A stretch of DNA of 36,794 nt from Ignavibacteriota bacterium (GCA_016218065.1 JACRFA010000139.1:1-36794); one strand, 5' to 3'; positions 1 to 7,892 are shown, counted from the stretch's first letter. Translations and numbers: made by a program. Notes: generated from the letters alone by a model not told the origin.

Positions 1-2
1 AA

Positions 3-140
3 GAACTCATTGCCAAAATTGAACACTTCATCAACGGGTACAACAAGCATCCCAAACCATTCATGTGGACTGCCACTGCTGATTCCATCTTTGCAAAAAT
101 CGAACGACTTTCTCAACTTATTTCTGGAACGCGACACTAG
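3..140 (+). CDS. IS630-family transposase, C-terminal end (partial)
   Basis: The open frame enters from the left edge and ends at TAG 138-140, leaving 45 codons. The visible residues include NGYNKHPKPFMWTATADSI and end in LISGTRH. This matches the conserved C-terminal end of IS630/Tc1-mariner-type DDE transposases, where an F-x-W-T-A-T/KAD motif precedes a short helix and a terminal SGT(R/Q)H. The catalytic DDE region lies outside the window, so it cannot be said whether the element is intact. No terminal inverted repeat could be identified in the following bases. The family is known to insert at TA dinucleotides, which matters for the TA-flanked small element at 9333-9473. Confidence 0.8.
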   Translation, partial: ELIAKIEHFINGYNKHPKPFMWTATADSIFAKIERLSQLISGTRH

Positions 141-257
141 CCGATTATACGTCCATAACCCGATTGTAATTCCCTTGACGCGAAATTATCTTCGTCCGAA
201 CATCATGGCATTTCGACTAACTCACATTATCAGACATTTGTAGAGAGGAGGACCGTC

Positions 258-533
258 ATGGCAGAGGAACAAACCCACAGCAACGGGTTCGGCAAGGGAA
301 TACTGATCGGCAGCCTGTTTGGCGCCGCTCTTGCCTTGCTCTATGCACCCAAAAGCGGCGCAGAGTTGCGCAAAGATGTCCGCAAGCGGGCGGATGGATT
401 CAAGACGAGCTTCACCCGCTACGCCCGGAAGATGAAAAAGCAGACGAACGGCATACTGAGCAAAGCGCTCAGCGACAGCGAGGAAGCTGGTGAGGAAGGA
501 ACACGGAGTCATCGATCGCGCACACACGTCTAA
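258..533 (+). CDS. YtxH domain-containing small membrane-anchored protein
   Basis: A 91-aa protein with a strong ribosome binding site (GAGAGGAGG) ten bases before ATG. Residues 12-30 form a single glycine/alanine-rich hydrophobic segment followed by YAPKSGAELR, the classic YtxH (PF12732) signature. The remainder is basic and helical (KDVRKRADGFK onward). YtxH proteins are general-stress proteins of unknown biochemical role, usually membrane-anchored by the N-terminal segment. The gene precedes the DUF892 gene by 35 bases on the same strand, so the two are probably cotranscribed. The family assignment is firm; the function is not known. Confidence 0.85.
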   Translation: MAEEQTHSNGFGKGILIGSLFGAALALLYAPKSGAELRKDVRKRADGFKTSFTRYARKMKKQTNGILSKALSDSEEAGEEGTRSHRSRTHV

Positions 534-568
534 GATTCGCGATCCATATTACACAAGAGGAGGCTTAC

Positions 569-1069
569 ATGAAGCTCACAAACCTGCATGATCTTTTTGT
601 CGATCAGTTGCACGACATCTACAACGCCGAGTCGCAGATCACCAAGGCGCTACCCAAGATGATGAAGTCCGCGTCGTCGCCGGAGTTGCGCGAAACATTC
701 CAGCACCATCTGAGTCAGACACAGAGCCAGATCGAGAGACTCGAGCAGATTTTCACAGGGATCGGCGCGAAGCCCGGCTCAAAGAAATGTAAGGGAATGG
801 AGGGCTTGCTCGAAGAAGGAAAAGAACTCATGGCCGAGGACATCACTCCGCAGGTGATGGACGCGGCGTTGATCGCGACCGCGCAGCGGGTTAAGCACTA
901 CGAAATCTCCGCGTACGGCACGGCGCGCACATTTGCCGAGCAATTGGGTCACAAGGATGCAGCCAACCTGCTTCAAACAACGTTGGATGAAGAGAGCCAA
1001 ACCGATCATCGGTTGACGGAGATCGCGCAGAGTTGGGTCAACGAAAAAGCGGCGCACGGAGTAGTGTAG
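569..1069 (+). CDS. DUF892 (YciE/YciF-like) ferritin-like protein
   Basis: A 166-aa protein starting at ATG after AAGAGGAGG. The N-terminus LHDLFVDQLHDIYNAESQI and the middle portion with RVKHYEISAYGTARTFAEQLG are characteristic of DUF892 (PF05974). This is a four-helix ferritin-like fold with E/H residues placed as possible metal ligands (YNAE near residue 19, KHYE near 108, LDEESQTDH near 139-147). Members such as E. coli YciF are induced by stress, and their reaction is not established. It follows the YtxH gene, forming a two-gene stress unit. Length is normal for the family and no defect is seen. Confidence 0.9.
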   Translation: MKLTNLHDLFVDQLHDIYNAESQITKALPKMMKSASSPELRETFQHHLSQTQSQIERLEQIFTGIGAKPGSKKCKGMEGLLEEGKELMAEDITPQVMDAALIATAQRVKHYEISAYGTARTFAEQLGHKDAANLLQTTLDEESQTDHRLTEIAQSWVNEKAAHGVV

Positions 1070-1100
1070 AGGTTTGCTGAAAAGCCCCGATGAAAGAAAC

Positions 1101-1149
1101 CCGCCAAGACTCCTCCAAAGGAGTCCCTTCGGGACAAGAGGCCAAGGCG
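1101..1149. repeat. Dispersed palindromic repeat, copy 1
   Basis: Positions 1111-1134 contain a CTCC-AAA-GGAG hairpin followed directly by a TCCC-TTC-GGGA hairpin. The same 24 bases occur identically at 24747-24770. Here the element lies in the gap between the convergent ends of the DUF892 and SRPBCC genes. It could act as a transcription barrier, but no T-run follows it. Confidence 0.75.
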
Positions 1150-1185
1150 CTGAAATGCAAATCGATGTTAAAGAATGGAACGCGG

Positions 1186-1227
1186 TCGACCCGTCGCGCG
1201 GGAGAGTTATCTGTCGCGGCGGGTCGA
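1186..1227. repeat. GC-rich inverted repeat across the 3' end of the SRPBCC gene
   Basis: Bases 1186-1198 and 1215-1227 are inverted complements over 13 positions with one mismatch, separated by 16 bases. The stop codon of the minus-strand SRPBCC gene (1207) lies in the loop. It may stabilise the 3' end of that mRNA. There is no poly-T tract, so it is not called a terminator. Confidence 0.45.
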
Positions 1228-1653
1228 TGCTTCAATATGTTCTTTGAAGTCGCGCAGCCCTCGCTCGAGTCGGGTGTCCAGCCTGCCAACGAGTTTTTCC
1301 ACGACGGGAGTTGCCAGGCCGGCAAGCGGCTGCACCTTTATTGTCACGGTGAGCTGCGTTTCCTGATTCGGCAGTTCGGCGAAGGTTACCTGTCCGCTGG
1401 TCTTGATGTCGCCTCGTTCATCGCTCGTCCACGCGATGCGTTGGTCCCTGTCGATACGCGTCGTGATGGAGTTCCATTCGATTGTTTTGCCGAGCGGCCC
1501 CTTCACCTTCCAATGGCTCATCTGATCATCCATCTTCTCCACCGACTTGACAGACTCCATGAATGTCGGGAAGCGATCGAAGTTGCTCCACGCTTCGAAA
1601 ATGCGGTGAAGATCTCCTTTGATGATGATGCTTAGAGTTTTGAGTTCCGCCAT
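1207..1653 (-). CDS. SRPBCC family protein (polyketide cyclase/START-like)
   Basis: A 148-aa protein with the helix-grip pattern of the SRPBCC superfamily. Around residues 10-33 an I-x-I-x-G-D-x-x-R-I-F-E-A-W segment leads into NFDRFPTFMESVKSV. Strands with WKVKGPLGKTIEWN and TRIDRDQRIAWTS follow, and the protein ends in a long amphipathic helix (VEKLVGRLDTRLERGLRDFKEHIE). This resembles the group annotated as cyclase/dehydrase or coenzyme Q-binding COQ10-like, which bind hydrophobic ligands; no ligand can be named. A strong ribosome site (GAGGGGAGG) precedes ATG. The gene starts 12 bases after the end of the upstream small membrane protein, so the two form an operon. Confidence 0.8.
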   Translation of the reverse strand: MAELKTLSIIIKGDLHRIFEAWSNFDRFPTFMESVKSVEKMDDQMSHWKVKGPLGKTIEWNSITTRIDRDQRIAWTSDERGDIKTSGQVTFAELPNQETQLTVTIKVQPLAGLATPVVEKLVGRLDTRLERGLRDFKEHIEASTRRDR

Positions 1654-1665
1654 GCGTTCCTCCCC

Positions 1666-1896
1666 TCAATTCAAACCCAAATGAACTTCCATATTCCTCC
1701 TGTCAGGAATACTGAGGCCGATGGTGCTGAACATGATCCCACCGATAAGCACGAAGACAACTGCCAGCAGCCCCACCGTCAGCACAAACGCAAGACCCAC
1801 CGCGTGGTCGATGTTATCGGTCCACCGCGTAGCGGCGCGCGCAACAATTCCGGCAAACAACACCACAACGACCGAGATCGGAACGATCATAATCAT
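1666..1896 (-). CDS. Small two-helix membrane protein, unknown function
   Basis: The start chosen is the ATG at 1896 because an AAGGAGGAGG ribosome site ends six bases upstream. A longer reading from 1974 would put that site inside the gene. The 76-aa product has two hydrophobic segments: residues about 2-20 (MIVPISVVVVLFAGIVARA) and about 31-56 (HAVGLAFVLTVGLLAVVFVLIGG). The short soluble tail ends in a polar, charged stretch. I do not recognise the family. Its position directly ahead of the SRPBCC gene and within a cluster of stress-type proteins suggests an envelope role, which is inference only. Confidence 0.65.
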   Translation of the reverse strand: MIMIVPISVVVVLFAGIVARAATRWTDNIDHAVGLAFVLTVGLLAVVFVLIGGIMFSTIGLSIPDRRNMEVHLGLN

Positions 1897-2098
1897 CTGA
1901 ACCTCCTCCTTGTCTGTTACGCGTCGCCCCCGTTTGTTCGCATGTTTGGTACGACAATCGGAGCGACGATGCAATCAAGGCTCTGCCGTAGTTTGCATTT
2001 GCGCGCACTGCGGGCTTCTCACTAAAAGAAACATACTATCCTTACTCGCGGCGTCCTCTCGATGCCCGAATGAGTTTCAGCTGATCGGCAAAGGGCGA

Positions 2099-3328
2099 TC
2101 ACAGATAACTGAGCAAAACACTTTTGTGTCGTGCCTTGACGTGGGCGTACCACAGGCACACGGGATAGAGCAACAGAATAACGAGAAACCAAAACGCGTA
2201 AACCGCTGGCAACGAAAATCCAAATCCGGCGGGGAATCCTCCGTAGCTATGCAGGAATGCCGTTGCCGGGAATCCTTGCAGCACGCCGATGAACAACGCC
2301 AGGCCGTGGATGACGAACAGATGAAGGATATAATAGAATAACGGTACTCTCCCGAAGACCATTATCCGCTGCGCGACGAGGCCGGCCGAGCGTTCGAGCA
2401 ACGCAAGAGCAATCAATGAAGGCCCGATCGTCATCATCACAAACAGCAACGACGGCGGATACTTCTGCGTGTTGACAAACGAGAACGCGGTCCGCATCAG
2501 TTCATCTTGTTCGTGCCAGGGCTGCGGGTCGCCATACAGGTTTGTCGCGCGGAGGATGATGAATCCAATCGTCAATCCGACGCCAAGTAACAGAATTGCG
2601 CGTCTGCGCCGGGGCGCCTCAATGGTAAAGGTGCGACCGAAGGCGTACCCAATAGCACACAGCCCCACCCACGGAATCAGCGGGTACTGCGGCTCGAACA
2701 CGCTGCCGCCGCCAAGACGTATTTCATCACGCACGTGAAGAATTTTCCAAAGCCACGCGTACGAACCGAATGCATTCGGAGAAGTTGTATCGAACGCGTT
2801 ATGAAGAACAATCACACTCAACGCAAACAGGGCAATGAGTATGTGTGGAAGGAAGATCAGTCCGGCCAGAAGAATCATAGACCATCCGATCGCCCAAATG
2901 ACCTGTCCAAAGAGATAGGACGCGCCGAAGTTGAACATCCAACCGAACCGCACGATGGTTAGCTCGAGAATAATCATCCAGACTCCCCGCGTGAAGAGAA
3001 AGGCTGCCAACTCGCTCTTCGTCTTTCCGTGTGTGCCGAACAAATAGGCGCCCGTCCCGGCAAGGAACACGAAGACGGGAGCACAGAAATGCGTTATCCA
3101 TCTCGTCATGAAGTAGCCGAACGTCGCCGTGGGAACAAAGAGAGGATCGGCCTGGCTTACGGCGAAGTAGTCGCGGGTGTGATCGAGCGCCATGACGATC
3201 ATCGCGATACCACGGACGATATCGATCGAGTCGATGCGCGAGCCTGTGCGCGCGCCTTCAACAGAAACGACAACCCCGCCGCCTTCTCGCTCGCGAGAAA
3301 CTACGGAAGAGTTGTCGTTGCCCCTCAT
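2099..3328 (-). CDS. DUF1624 / HGSNAT-like multispanning acyltransferase-type membrane protein
   Basis: A 409-aa protein. After a polar N-terminus of about 30 residues, it has the RIDSIDIVRGIAMIVMALDH motif (residues 31-50) followed by TRDYF. This is the hallmark of DUF1624/heparan-alpha-glucosaminide N-acetyltransferase-like membrane proteins (PF07786). The conserved Asp-His pair of that motif is present. About ten hydrophobic segments follow, including PVFVFLAGTGAYLF and the C-terminal FGRVPLFYYILHLFVIH. Relatives transfer acyl groups across a membrane; the substrate is unknown here. The gene begins ten bases after the end of the upstream 161-aa membrane protein and has only a weak ribosome site, so translational coupling is likely. 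Confidence 0.85.
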   Translation of the reverse strand: MRGNDNSSVVSREREGGGVVVSVEGARTGSRIDSIDIVRGIAMIVMALDHTRDYFAVSQADPLFVPTATFGYFMTRWITHFCAPVFVFLAGTGAYLFGTHGKTKSELAAFLFTRGVWMIILELTIVRFGWMFNFGASYLFGQVIWAIGWSMILLAGLIFLPHILIALFALSVIVLHNAFDTTSPNAFGSYAWLWKILHVRDEIRLGGGSVFEPQYPLIPWVGLCAIGYAFGRTFTIEAPRRRRAILLLGVGLTIGFIILRATNLYGDPQPWHEQDELMRTAFSFVNTQKYPPSLLFVMMTIGPSLIALALLERSAGLVAQRIMVFGRVPLFYYILHLFVIHGLALFIGVLQGFPATAFLHSYGGFPAGFGFSLPAVYAFWFLVILLLYPVCLWYAHVKARHKSVLLSYL

Positions 3329-3338
3329 CGCAAAAGAA

Positions 3339-3824
3339 TCAGCTGTTGTGATGAACCATGTCAGGACGCTTGCGCGGCGTGAACATGTAGAATGTTTCTT
3401 CCTCCGGCTTGTTCGACTCCGGCGGAGTCACATAGATCGCGCCGACGAAGAATCCATAGACGACGTGCAAGAAGACCGCTGAGAGTAGCCCACCGGTCGT
3501 CATCGGCATCTGAGAGAACGTGAACGATCCCATCGCCCCGGCAATGCCGGAGGCAACAGAGACTGCCAGCCAGAGAAGCGCACCGTATGCTGCTCCCTTC
3601 GCCCATCCTTTGCCGGGCAGCCGGAGATACACGGCGGGCCAAGCAAAGAGAAACGCGAACAGAATGCCATCAATGTGGTGTCGGACAAAGAACCACGCGT
3701 CGTCGGGGTACATCCCAAACATTCCGAACATACCCGCGAGATAATGATCGACTTGCGTCATCACATAGCCGCCGACGAATCCCGCAACGACGATGCTTCT
3801 GAGGTTTATTCCCTTGAGTGTCAT
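3339..3824 (-). CDS. Four-helix membrane protein, unknown function
   Basis: The start is set at ATG 3824 because TAGGAGGTGG lies immediately upstream; an in-frame ATG at 3878 lacks such a site. The 161-aa product has about four membrane segments, near residues 10-33, 52-68, 79-100 and 110-130. Histidines sit between helices (VDHYLAG and FVRHHIDG), and the cytoplasmic tail is polar. I do not recognise a named family. It is the first gene of a two-gene unit with the DUF1624 protein (10-base gap). It is divergent from the DUF2383 gene across a 230-base region that must hold both promoters. Confidence 0.65.
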   Translation of the reverse strand: MTLKGINLRSIVVAGFVGGYVMTQVDHYLAGMFGMFGMYPDDAWFFVRHHIDGILFAFLFAWPAVYLRLPGKGWAKGAAYGALLWLAVSVASGIAGAMGSFTFSQMPMTTGGLLSAVFLHVVYGFFVGAIYVTPPESNKPEEETFYMFTPRKRPDMVHHNS

Positions 3825-4054
3825 ACCACCTCCTACAATGTAATTCATCCACAAGATGACACATTGAGCGACAAACATTCAATCAAGGGAAGTGAGTATT
3901 CGATTGCTCGCGTCTTTCCCTAGTACTTTTCCCATAGCGTGTGAGCCGAGCATTTACAGGCTTGACTCGATTGCAACGTCTTGCCTGTGGATGTTAATTA
4001 GCGCCAATCGACGCCGAGAACGTTCATCAACAATCATTATCACCAGGAGGAGGT

Positions 4055-4486
4055 ATGGACTCAGAACAATTCAGGAAAGTGTTGCTTGATCTGAACGAGA
4101 TCAACAACGATCGCAATGCAGGATACGAGGCTGCCGCTAAGGAGACGAAGGACAAGAGTCTGCGGACTCTCTTCCATGAACTGGCGTCGCACAGCCAGAA
4201 TTTCAGCAAGGAGATTTCCAGCGAACTGCAGAACATCGGCGTCAGCCCCGTTCGCGGCACAAGCCAACCAGGAAGAACCTTTCGCGTTGCCGGCGTCCAG
4301 GATCGCAAGGGCATTCTCACCTCGTGCGAAACCGGCGAGAGCGAAGCCTTGAAGTTGTACCGAACGGTGTTGCAGACGAACGAGGACTGGCCGGGCAATA
4401 TTCGCAGCACGCTCGAGCGGCAAGCTCAGCTGATTCAGCAGGATCACGATCGCATCCGCAGTCTCAGAGATTCAATTTCTTCGTAG
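4055..4486 (+). CDS. DUF2383 (PA2169-type) four-helix bundle protein
   Basis: A 143-aa protein with a near-perfect ribosome site (AGGAGGAGGT) directly before ATG. The N-terminal half LLDLNEINNDRNAGYEAAAK and the later FHELASHSQNFSKEI, then EDWPGN and LERQ segments, match the DUF2383/PF09537 family. This is a ferritin-like four-helix bundle annotated as PA2169 family. Repeated E/H pairs could bind metal, but none is proven. It is followed 29 bases later by the DUF4142 gene on the same strand. Both families are small stress-associated helical bundles, which supports a common regulation. Confidence 0.85.
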   Translation: MDSEQFRKVLLDLNEINNDRNAGYEAAAKETKDKSLRTLFHELASHSQNFSKEISSELQNIGVSPVRGTSQPGRTFRVAGVQDRKGILTSCETGESEALKLYRTVLQTNEDWPGNIRSTLERQAQLIQQDHDRIRSLRDSISS

Positions 4487-4515
4487 ATATCTCAAGCAAA
4501 CGAGAGGAGAATGCT

Positions 4516-5076
4516 GTGAGAATAAAACTGATGAGGGAACTGGCTATGATGTTGTTCGCGGCTTTGTCCGTCGGGCTGGTCATCGCCGGTGCAAGCGACG
4601 ACAAGGACAAAACCAAGGGCAAGCTCTCCACTTCCGACGCGGACTTCTTAACTGAAGCTTGGCAGGGCGGCATGCTTGAAGTCAGACTCGGTCGATTGGC
4701 GAGTGAGAAGTCCACGAACGCCGATGTGAAGAATTTCGGCGAGATGATGAAGGACGATCACACAAAAGTCAACGACCAGTTGAAGCAACTTGCCGTGCGT
4801 AAGGGTGTGAAGCTTGATTCGAAAATGGAAAAAGCTCACATGGACACGTACTCGCGTCTGTCACGATTGTCGGGAACGGAATTCGACAAGGAGTACATGG
4901 ATCTGATGGTTGACGACCACGAAGAGGACGTCGACAAATTTCAGAAGATGGCCGAGGTTGCCGATGATCCGGACGTGAAGAGCTTCGCGAGCAAACACCT
5001 GAGCACGCTGAAGCATCATCTTCAGGAGGCAAAGCGAATCGATGGCAGCATCAAGGGGATGAGCAAGAATATTTAG
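4516..5076 (+). CDS. DUF4142 exported ferritin-like protein
   Basis: The start is placed at GTG 4516, preceded by GAGAGGAG. An upstream ATG at 4324 would overlap the DUF2383 gene in another frame. The 186-aa product has an N-terminal signal-like segment (residues 5-26, MRELAMMLFAALSVGLVIAG). A DUF4142 domain (PF13628) follows: DADFLTEAWQGGMLEVRLG, then EMMKDDHTKVNDQLKQLA, then MVDDHEEDVDKFQKMA. The conserved DDH motifs are typical of this putative periplasmic four-helix family. The biochemical role is unknown. With DUF892 and DUF2383 it makes three distinct ferritin-like families within five kilobases. Confidence 0.85.
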   Translation: MRIKLMRELAMMLFAALSVGLVIAGASDDKDKTKGKLSTSDADFLTEAWQGGMLEVRLGRLASEKSTNADVKNFGEMMKDDHTKVNDQLKQLAVRKGVKLDSKMEKAHMDTYSRLSRLSGTEFDKEYMDLMVDDHEEDVDKFQKMAEVADDPDVKSFASKHLSTLKHHLQEAKRIDGSIKGMSKNI

Positions 5077-5105
5077 ATGTGAGGGGAGAGAAGGAGTGGG
5101 TGAGA

Positions 5106-6095
5106 TCATCCACCGATCTGGCTCATTGTCCGCTCTGGACGGACGAAGCCGGGACGGTTGATGAGATGACCTTCCTCCTTCTTCTCTATCGCGTCGGTGA
5201 TGGATGCAATGATCTGTTGATCAGACGCGCCTCCGCGCAGCATTGCGCGCAGATCCGTTTCGTGCAGTGAGAAGAGGCACGTTCTGAATTTTCCGTCGCT
5301 CGTTATCCTGACGCGGTCGCAGTCCGTGCAGAACGGCTGACTGACCGAACTGATGAAGCCGATCTCTCCCGCGCCATCGGCAAACACGTACGTATCGGCC
5401 GGAGTCTTGTGATCGAGACGCGTGACGGGGACAAGCGGCGCGTATGCGTTTATCCTTTGCAACACTTCGGTGGTCGGCACAACTTTCTCCATCGTCCAGC
5501 CGTCGTCTTTCCCGATGGGCATGAACTCGATGAATCTGACGACGAACCCACGCGACCGCGCAAGCTCGGCAAACCGAGGAATCTCGTGATCGTTCACGCC
5601 GCGGATCAGCACAACGTTCAGCTTTATGGGGCGAAGCCCGAGTCGTTCAACTTCTTCGATTCCTTCCCACACCTGCTGGAAGTAATCACGTCGGGCGATC
5701 TCGGCGAAGAGGCGAGGATCGAGCGAGTCGAGACTGATGTTGATGCGATGCAGGCCGGAGTCGATGAGGTCGCGGGCTTGTTCTTTCAAGAAGAAGGCGT
5801 TCGTCGTCAGAGCAATGTCGTCCACGCCCTCGATGGCGCGCAGCATGCGGATGAGGCGATGAAGCTCCTTCCTCATCAGCGGCTCTCCACCCGTGAGACG
5901 AATCTTGTGAACACCAAGAGGCGCAACAAGAGCAACGAAGCGGGCGATCTCTTCAAACGAAAGGAGTTTATCCTTCTGAAGCCACTGCATTCCTTCTTCG
6001 GGCATGCAGTACGAACAGCGGAAGTTGCACCGGTCGGTCACCGAGATGCGCACGTTCGTCACTGTGCGCCCGAATCTATCACGTAAAAAGACCAT
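5106..6095 (-). CDS. moaA: GTP 3',8-cyclase MoaA (molybdopterin synthesis)
   Basis: Radical-SAM enzyme that, with MoaC, turns GTP into cyclic pyranopterin monophosphate, the first step of molybdenum cofactor synthesis. The start at ATG 6095 gives 329 aa, the usual length; a longer reading to 6296 would overlap moaE. The radical-SAM cluster ligands are C23, C27 and C30 (CNFRCSYC), and LTGGEPL follows. The second 4Fe-4S cluster ligands appear near the C-terminus as C-x2-C-x13-C (CTDCDRVRI...RTC). The protein ends in the conserved di-glycine GG required for activity. It is the last gene of glk-moaD-moaE-moaA, 25 bases after moaE. No moaC is visible in the window. Confidence 0.95.
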   Translation of the reverse strand: MVFLRDRFGRTVTNVRISVTDRCNFRCSYCMPEEGMQWLQKDKLLSFEEIARFVALVAPLGVHKIRLTGGEPLMRKELHRLIRMLRAIEGVDDIALTTNAFFLKEQARDLIDSGLHRINISLDSLDPRLFAEIARRDYFQQVWEGIEEVERLGLRPIKLNVVLIRGVNDHEIPRFAELARSRGFVVRFIEFMPIGKDDGWTMEKVVPTTEVLQRINAYAPLVPVTRLDHKTPADTYVFADGAGEIGFISSVSQPFCTDCDRVRITSDGKFRTCLFSLHETDLRAMLRGGASDQQIIASITDAIEKKEEGHLINRPGFVRPERTMSQIGG

Positions 6096-6120
6096 CGCTC
6101 TCAAAGAACATTTTGTAACA

Positions 6121-6564
6121 TTATTGCTGCTCCCGCGCGCCGGCGTAGTCAACATCGTGCTGCCCCACAACCCAGGCATTCCCCTCTTCAAAAATTTCTT
6201 TCTTCCAGATCGGCACGACGGCTTTGATCCGGTCAATGGCGTACCGGCACGCCTCAAACGCTTCAGCGCGATGCGCCGACGAGACTGCAGTAACAACCGC
6301 GATGTCTCCTACTTGCAGCAAGCCAATCCGATGCACGAGGGCGATGTTGTGGAGAATCCACTTCTGGTGCATCTCAGTCTCAATCTCCGCCATCAGTTTT
6401 TCCGCCATTGCAACATAGGAGGTGTACTCCAGCGCTTTCACCTGGCGGCCATGCGACTTGTTGCGTATCGTGCCGATGAAACAATCCACCGCGCCCGAAT
6501 GCAGAGTGTGCACCGAAGCGAGAATCGCCTGAACGTCGATTGTGTTTTGAGTAATTGCTATCAT
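6121..6564 (-). CDS. moaE: Molybdopterin synthase catalytic subunit MoaE
   Basis: A 147-aa protein that, with thiocarboxylated MoaD, inserts two sulfurs into precursor Z to form molybdopterin. Family features visible are VDCFIGTIRNKSHGR (residues 26-40), LEYTSY, and the HRIGLLQVGDIAV segment. The SSAHR motif and the PIWKKE segment follow. K114 and K121 sit at the same seven-residue spacing as the catalytic lysines K119 and K126 of E. coli MoaE. The gene lies 35 bases after moaD and 25 bases before moaA. Its ribosome site is weak: a GGGAGGG lies too far upstream, about 24 bases, so coupling within the operon is plausible. Confidence 0.95.
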   Translation of the reverse strand: MIAITQNTIDVQAILASVHTLHSGAVDCFIGTIRNKSHGRQVKALEYTSYVAMAEKLMAEIETEMHQKWILHNIALVHRIGLLQVGDIAVVTAVSSAHRAEAFEACRYAIDRIKAVVPIWKKEIFEEGNAWVVGQHDVDYAGAREQQ

Positions 6565-6599
6565 CTGTTTAATCCATCATCCATCATCCCTCCCGCTTC

Positions 6600-6851
6600 T
6601 CACCCTCCGCTCACCGGCGGAATGAAACTGATTTCGTCGCCGTCCTTCAACGCGTCAGTGAATGCGGCGTATTCGAGGTTGATCGCGATTCTCACGCTGG
6701 CTCTCCACTCTGCAAGACGCGGATGCGCGCGCGCCAGTTCGCTGAACGCCACTTCGCCTGTACATGCCGACTGAAGATCGACGACCAACTCGTCCTTCCC
6801 GACAACATCTTTCAACGGCCCGAAGAATCTTACTATGATCGATGCCATCAT
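6600..6851 (-). CDS. moaD: Molybdopterin synthase sulfur carrier subunit MoaD
   Basis: An 83-aa ubiquitin-like protein whose C-terminal glycine is adenylated and thiocarboxylated to carry sulfur for MoaE. It begins IIVRFFGPLKDVVGKDE, contains the AINLEYAAFTDALKDGDEI core, and ends FIPPVSGG. The terminal GG is the functional signature of the family. The start codon abuts the glk stop codon with no gap, and a second ATG follows directly (MM), so either may be used. Its place ahead of moaE is the usual arrangement. Confidence 0.95.
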   Translation of the reverse strand: MMASIIVRFFGPLKDVVGKDELVVDLQSACTGEVAFSELARAHPRLAEWRASVRIAINLEYAAFTDALKDGDEISFIPPVSGG

Positions 6852-7832
6852 CTAACCGTTCATTGAGAGCGCATAATGTGCGGCGCCGTAGAGCGCTGCT
6901 TCACTGTTCAAGACTACTGAGACGGGAATTGATTTCATCAGGTTCGAGAATCTCCCTTTCATCGTAAAAGAATCGAGGAACGTTGACTGCTGCAGCTCGG
7001 GAAGAATTTTGGGCGCAATGCCACCGCCGATGTACACGCCGCCCGTCGCCAAAAACTTGAGCGCGAGGTTGCCTGCTTCCGCGCCGTAGAGCGACACGAA
7101 TAACTCCAGCGTGCGCACGCATGCCTCGTCTTTGCCGGCCATTGCCGCGCTGGTGATCGCAGCTGCCGCGTCGGCGTCGGTGAACTGTGCTGCGAGCCAT
7201 TCCGGTTCGGGATGATTCACCTGCGTTCTGAAAAACTGGTACAGATTCACGATACCCATGCCCGAGACAATCCGCTCGTAGCTGATACGCTTGTGTTTTG
7301 TCAGAAGGAAGCGAAGAAGGTTAATCTCCACTTCGTTGCGCGGCGCGAAATCGGTGTGCCCGCCTTCCGTTGGAACAGCCTGATAGCGCGAACCGTTCCA
7401 GACGAGCGCGCCTTCGCCCAACCCTGTGCCCGCGGCAATTACAGCAATCGCGCCATGTTCCTGCGGCGCCCCTGCGTTGAGCATCAGCAGATCATTCTGC
7501 TCAAGTCGCAACACGCCGTACGCCGTCGCTTCGAGATCGTTGATCAGCCCGACTGCAGGCAACGCGCACGCAGAAGCAACCGCGCTGTTATCGACGACCC
7601 AGGGCAGATTCGTGGCTTCGCATCGGCCATTGACCACGGGGCCGGCGATGCCGAACGCCGCCATCGTGATATCGGGCGACGTTTCCTGTCGGAACGATTG
7701 TATCACATCCGTGAACGAGCTGAACTGTTTGCTCGGATAGCTCTTAAACTCGCCGCGAGCGAGTCGGCCATTATCGAGCGTGAAGCATGCGAGGTTTGTT
7801 TTTGTTCCGCCGATGTCGCCAGAGAGAATCAT
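6852..7832 (-). CDS. glk: Glucokinase
   Basis: A 326-aa ATP-dependent sugar kinase of the Glucokinase family (PF02685), phosphorylating glucose to glucose-6-phosphate in the cytoplasm. It starts MILSGDIGGTKTNLACF with the phosphate-binding DIGGTKT loop at residues 6-12. Further motifs are FGIAGPV (residues 61-67), GLINDLEATAYG with the catalytic Asp, IAAGTGLGEG, and the sugar-binding EGGHTDFAPR. Near the C-terminus GGVYIGGGIAPK forms the second nucleotide-binding loop. Length is standard. It heads the moa operon and is translated from ATG 7832. A link between glucose phosphorylation and cofactor synthesis is not obvious, and the linkage may simply be shared transcription. Confidence 0.92.
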   Translation of the reverse strand: MILSGDIGGTKTNLACFTLDNGRLARGEFKSYPSKQFSSFTDVIQSFRQETSPDITMAAFGIAGPVVNGRCEATNLPWVVDNSAVASACALPAVGLINDLEATAYGVLRLEQNDLLMLNAGAPQEHGAIAVIAAGTGLGEGALVWNGSRYQAVPTEGGHTDFAPRNEVEINLLRFLLTKHKRISYERIVSGMGIVNLYQFFRTQVNHPEPEWLAAQFTDADAAAAITSAAMAGKDEACVRTLELFVSLYGAEAGNLALKFLATGGVYIGGGIAPKILPELQQSTFLDSFTMKGRFSNLMKSIPVSVVLNSEAALYGAAHYALSMNG

Positions 7833-7858
7833 CCGTGTCCTGTGAAGTTTGGAGATTC

Positions 7859-7888
7859 AATATAGCAATCATCGCCGGTTGAAATCAA
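7859..7888 (-). promoter_or_regulatory. Candidate promoter of glk-moaDEA
   Basis: On the minus strand TTGATT (7883-7888) and TATATT (7859-7864) are separated by 18 bases. They lie about 27 bases before the glk start, giving a short leader. Four of six and five of six positions match the sigma-70 consensus. Confidence 0.4.
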
Positions 7889-7892
7889 ATGA

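Noticed and set aside
175-203. Promoter for the YtxH gene from TTGACG at 175-180
   Set aside because: The sequence at the -10 position (GAACAT) matches only three consensus bases.
10-243. A 77-aa open frame at the left edge
   Set aside because: It overlaps the IS630 transposase end in another frame, has no ribosome site and no recognisable sequence.
1090-1635. A 181-aa plus-strand frame
   Set aside because: It is antisense to the clear SRPBCC gene and starts in a repeat element.
3955-4000. Promoter for the DUF2383 gene from TTGACT near 3962
   Set aside because: No acceptable -10 box lies 16-18 bases downstream.
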